Source of the DNA: an uncultured Asticcacaulis sp.
GTDB lineage: Bacteria; Pseudomonadota; Alphaproteobacteria; Caulobacterales; Caulobacteraceae
Assembly: GCA_946480525.1 (NCBI GenBank)
Contig: CAMLLA010000229.1
Span: 1-6,892, forward strand
DNA: 6,892 nucleotides
Reading direction: 5' to 3'
Part shown: positions 4,919-6,892 of the stretch, in pieces
Layout: the number at the start of each line of letters is the position of its first letter
How positions within the stretch are numbered: the first letter of the stretch is position 1
Notes under the pieces: generated by a model
Told to the model about the DNA's origin: nothing
The model's input: the letters and a program-made list of their open reading frames with translations, nothing else
The model's database searches: none
Translations under genes and position numbers: made by a program

Positions 4919-6853
4919 ATGACCATCACACGACGCCACACTATTGCCTCGGCAGTAGCGCTTGTCCTTGCCGCAACCACAGGCACGGCAGTTGCTGCAA
5001 GCAATTCGCTGGGCGCGCCACCGCCGCTGGAGGTCTACGGCCATCTGCCGGCAATCAGTCACGTCACTCTGTCGCCGTCGGCCACGCACGTCGGCATGGT
5101 CCTGCGCAAAGGCACGGAGCAATTTGTCGTCGATTATGACATTGCCACCAAGTCCGTCGAGATGCATCCGGTTGGCAATCTGATTGTCCACAGACTGGCT
5201 TGGGTCGATGACACCCATATGACTTTTGTGAATCGTCTCGCCCTGCGATCCGGCGAAACCCAGACCATGTATCAGGGGCTTATTCTGAACGTACGGGCAC
5301 ACAAGGCCATTCGTATCGGGACGGGCCGTAACCAGGATCCGTTTATCTATGACATGCCCGACAGAATCGAAAAGGATGGCCGCAAGCTTATCTATATGAT
5401 CCTGATGGAACAGTCGCACGACAGCCGGCTGGAGGGGCGAAATCTGATTTTGTACACCGTCGAGCCGGAGACTGGCAAAGCCAAGCCTGTATGGACCGAC
5501 TTCCCCGTTTATAGCTACGCCTCGCGTGCCGACGGACAGGTGATCGGCGGCGTAGAATATCGATGGGATGCGCAATTGTGGCGCCTGAAATTCAATCAGG
5601 ACGGCAACTGGACCACGGTCATGGAGCGGAAGGGACGACTGGACCTGCCGGACTTCATGGGGCTGGGACGCGACGGAAACTCTCTGTTGCTCTTTATCGA
5701 AGATGGCCAAAATGGCTTCTTCGAAGTCAGCAGAGACGGCACCTTATCGAGCGAACTGAATTCGGATCACGTCTATAGCAGCCCGGTATTTCACCCGAAA
5801 ACCAAGCATCTCGCCGGCTTCGCCAATCATGGCGACTGGGATAGCTACACCTATTTCGATCCGGTCATGAAGACCTTGCCGGGTCTTGTCACCAAAGCGT
5901 TCGACGGCTACCGCTTCCGGCTGGACGACTATGCGGAAGATCCGCGCAAGGTGATTGTATATACCGAAGGTTCGGACGATGCCGGCACCTATACCTTCGT
6001 CGATTTCGTCACCGGCAATTTTGCCGAAATCGGCCGCACCTATCCCGACCTGCCGGTGGAATGGATCACGGAAAAGAAGGCCTTTACCTTCAACGCCGCC
6101 GATGGGCTGGAGTTGCAAGGCTACTTGACTCTGCCGCCGGGCAGGGAGGCAAAAAACCTGCCCCTGGTCGTCATGCCACACGGCGGACCAGAAGCGCGCG
6201 ATGACCTGTCGTTCGAGTATGATGTCCAGGCGCTGGCGTCGCGCGGCTATGCCGTGCTGCAGGTCAACTTCCGCGGCTCGGACGGCTATGGCAAGGCTTT
6301 CAACGCGAAAGGCTATGGCGAATGGGGCCGCAAAATGCAAACCGATCTTTCGGACGGCGTGCGCCATCTGACGGCCCAGGGAACCGTCGATGCCAAACGC
6401 GTCTGTATCGCCGGTTCGTCGTACGGCGGATATGCGGCACTGGCTGGGGCCGCGTTTGATGCCTCGGTCTACCGCTGCGCAGTGTCGGTATCGGGTGTCA
6501 GCGATCTCAAGGAGTTTCTTGACTGGAAGGTTCATGACAGCGGAGGCGAGACGACGAGTGTAGCGCTATACTGGAAACGGCTTCTGGGCGATCCGGCGCT
6601 GTTTGATGATTATTCACCTGCGAAACACGCCGGAAATATCGGTGTTCCCGTTCTTCTGGTTCACGGCAAGGACGACACCAATGTCCCCATCAGGCAAACC
6701 CAGGCCATGGCCAAAGCCATGCAGGCGGCAGGGAAACCGTACGAGTTCGTCGAGCTCAACGGCGAAGACCACTATATGTCAACGAGTGAGAACCGCCTGA
6801 AGATGCTCCAGACGGTCATTGGCTTCATCGAAAAGAATAATCCAGCCTACTAA
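4919..6853 (+). CDS. Exported S9 family serine peptidase (acylaminoacyl/dipeptidyl peptidase-like)
   Basis: This is a 644-residue prolyl-oligopeptidase-superfamily enzyme that probably trims short peptides in the periplasm; exact specificity cannot be read from the sequence. The N-terminus has a twin Arg (RR at 5-6), a hydrophobic core (about 9-25) and AVA (24-26) before a likely cleavage site, fitting a Sec or possibly Tat signal; the Tat consensus is imperfect. A divergent beta-propeller region (about 35-390) precedes the alpha/beta hydrolase domain: HGGP oxyanion motif (421-424), FRGSDGYG (from 451), nucleophile S501 in GSSYGGY, D586 in HGKDDTNVP and H618 in GEDHY. C496 and C520 flank the nucleophile and could form a disulfide, consistent with export. 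The frame is open back to 4841, but the signal peptide, GGGGG at 4909-4913 and a candidate promoter at 4859-4886 favour ATG 4919. It diverges from fabD and has no evident link to lipid synthesis. Confidence 0.92.
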   Translation: MTITRRHTIASAVALVLAATTGTAVAASNSLGAPPPLEVYGHLPAISHVTLSPSATHVGMVLRKGTEQFVVDYDIATKSVEMHPVGNLIVHRLAWVDDTHMTFVNRLALRSGETQTMYQGLILNVRAHKAIRIGTGRNQDPFIYDMPDRIEKDGRKLIYMILMEQSHDSRLEGRNLILYTVEPETGKAKPVWTDFPVYSYASRADGQVIGGVEYRWDAQLWRLKFNQDGNWTTVMERKGRLDLPDFMGLGRDGNSLLLFIEDGQNGFFEVSRDGTLSSELNSDHVYSSPVFHPKTKHLAGFANHGDWDSYTYFDPVMKTLPGLVTKAFDGYRFRLDDYAEDPRKVIVYTEGSDDAGTYTFVDFVTGNFAEIGRTYPDLPVEWITEKKAFTFNAADGLELQGYLTLPPGREAKNLPLVVMPHGGPEARDDLSFEYDVQALASRGYAVLQVNFRGSDGYGKAFNAKGYGEWGRKMQTDLSDGVRHLTAQGTVDAKRVCIAGSSYGGYAALAGAAFDASVYRCAVSVSGVSDLKEFLDWKVHDSGGETTSVALYWKRLLGDPALFDDYSPAKHAGNIGVPVLLVHGKDDTNVPIRQTQAMAKAMQAAGKPYEFVELNGEDHYMSTSENRLKMLQTVIGFIEKNNPAY

Positions 6854-6872
6854 GCCGATTGCGGAGTGTGAG

Positions 6873-6892
6873 ATGCGCCTGATCGCCTGCTT
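6873..6892 (+). CDS. Start of a further plus-strand gene (six codons visible)
   Basis: An ATG at 6873 follows GGAG (6863-6866) by 6 bases, 19 bases after the peptidase stop codon. The visible residues are MRLIAC, a short basic then hydrophobic start that could open a signal peptide or lipoprotein signal. Too little is visible to name it. The short gap suggests co-transcription with the S9 peptidase gene. Confidence 0.45.

Noticed and set aside
4802..5710. A 302-codon minus-strand open frame opposite the S9 peptidase
   Set aside because: It is antisense to the signal peptide and propeller region of a gene with clear family motifs, and it shows no domain or Shine-Dalgarno support.
5744..6535. 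A 263-codon minus-strand open frame opposite the hydrolase domain
   Set aside because: It covers the conserved HGGP and GSSYGGY coding region in antisense and has no recognisable domain.

Overview
The window reads as ordinary alphaproteobacterial chromosome. GC is high (about 60% by eye), coding density is high, and the order fabD-fabG-acpP-fabF-mltG is a housekeeping arrangement. The flavour of the proteins (FabG opening MFELTGKTALVTG, a secreted S9 peptidase with the GSSYGGYAAL nucleophile elbow, a glycine-rich insert in FabF) suggests Caulobacterales, perhaps an Asticcacaulis- or Caulobacter-like organism. That assignment is inference from memory of the families; no search was run.

Layout: from 4748 down to 1, on the minus strand, lie five genes in transcription order: fabD (malonyl-CoA:ACP transacylase), fabG (3-oxoacyl-ACP reductase), acpP (acyl carrier protein), fabF (3-oxoacyl-ACP synthase II) and mltG (endolytic murein transglycosylase, cut by the window edge). 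FabD loads malonyl groups onto AcpP, FabF condenses them with acyl-ACP, and FabG performs the first reduction. The dehydratase and enoyl reductase must be encoded elsewhere. fabF and mltG overlap by ATGA, so membrane-lipid synthesis and glycan-strand termination share a transcript; the pabC gene that separates them in E. coli is absent. fabD, fabG, acpP and fabF are separated by gaps of 143, 193 and 248 bases. These gaps hold a palindromic repeat-like element (fabD-fabG), a candidate acpP promoter with overlapping dyads (fabG-acpP), and two hairpins just after acpP that could lower fabF/mltG expression relative to acpP.

On the plus strand, diverging from fabD, is a 644-residue exported S9 family serine peptidase (4919-6853) with a complete Ser-Asp-His triad. 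Its start is placed at 4919 rather than the upstream 4841 because of a signal peptide and a well-spaced candidate promoter at 4859-4886. The first six codons of another plus-strand gene begin at 6873.

No tRNA, rRNA, CRISPR array, insertion sequence or phage gene was seen, and no gap between genes exceeds 300 bases. I found no previously undescribed system. The points worth a second look are small regulatory-scale features in the gaps.
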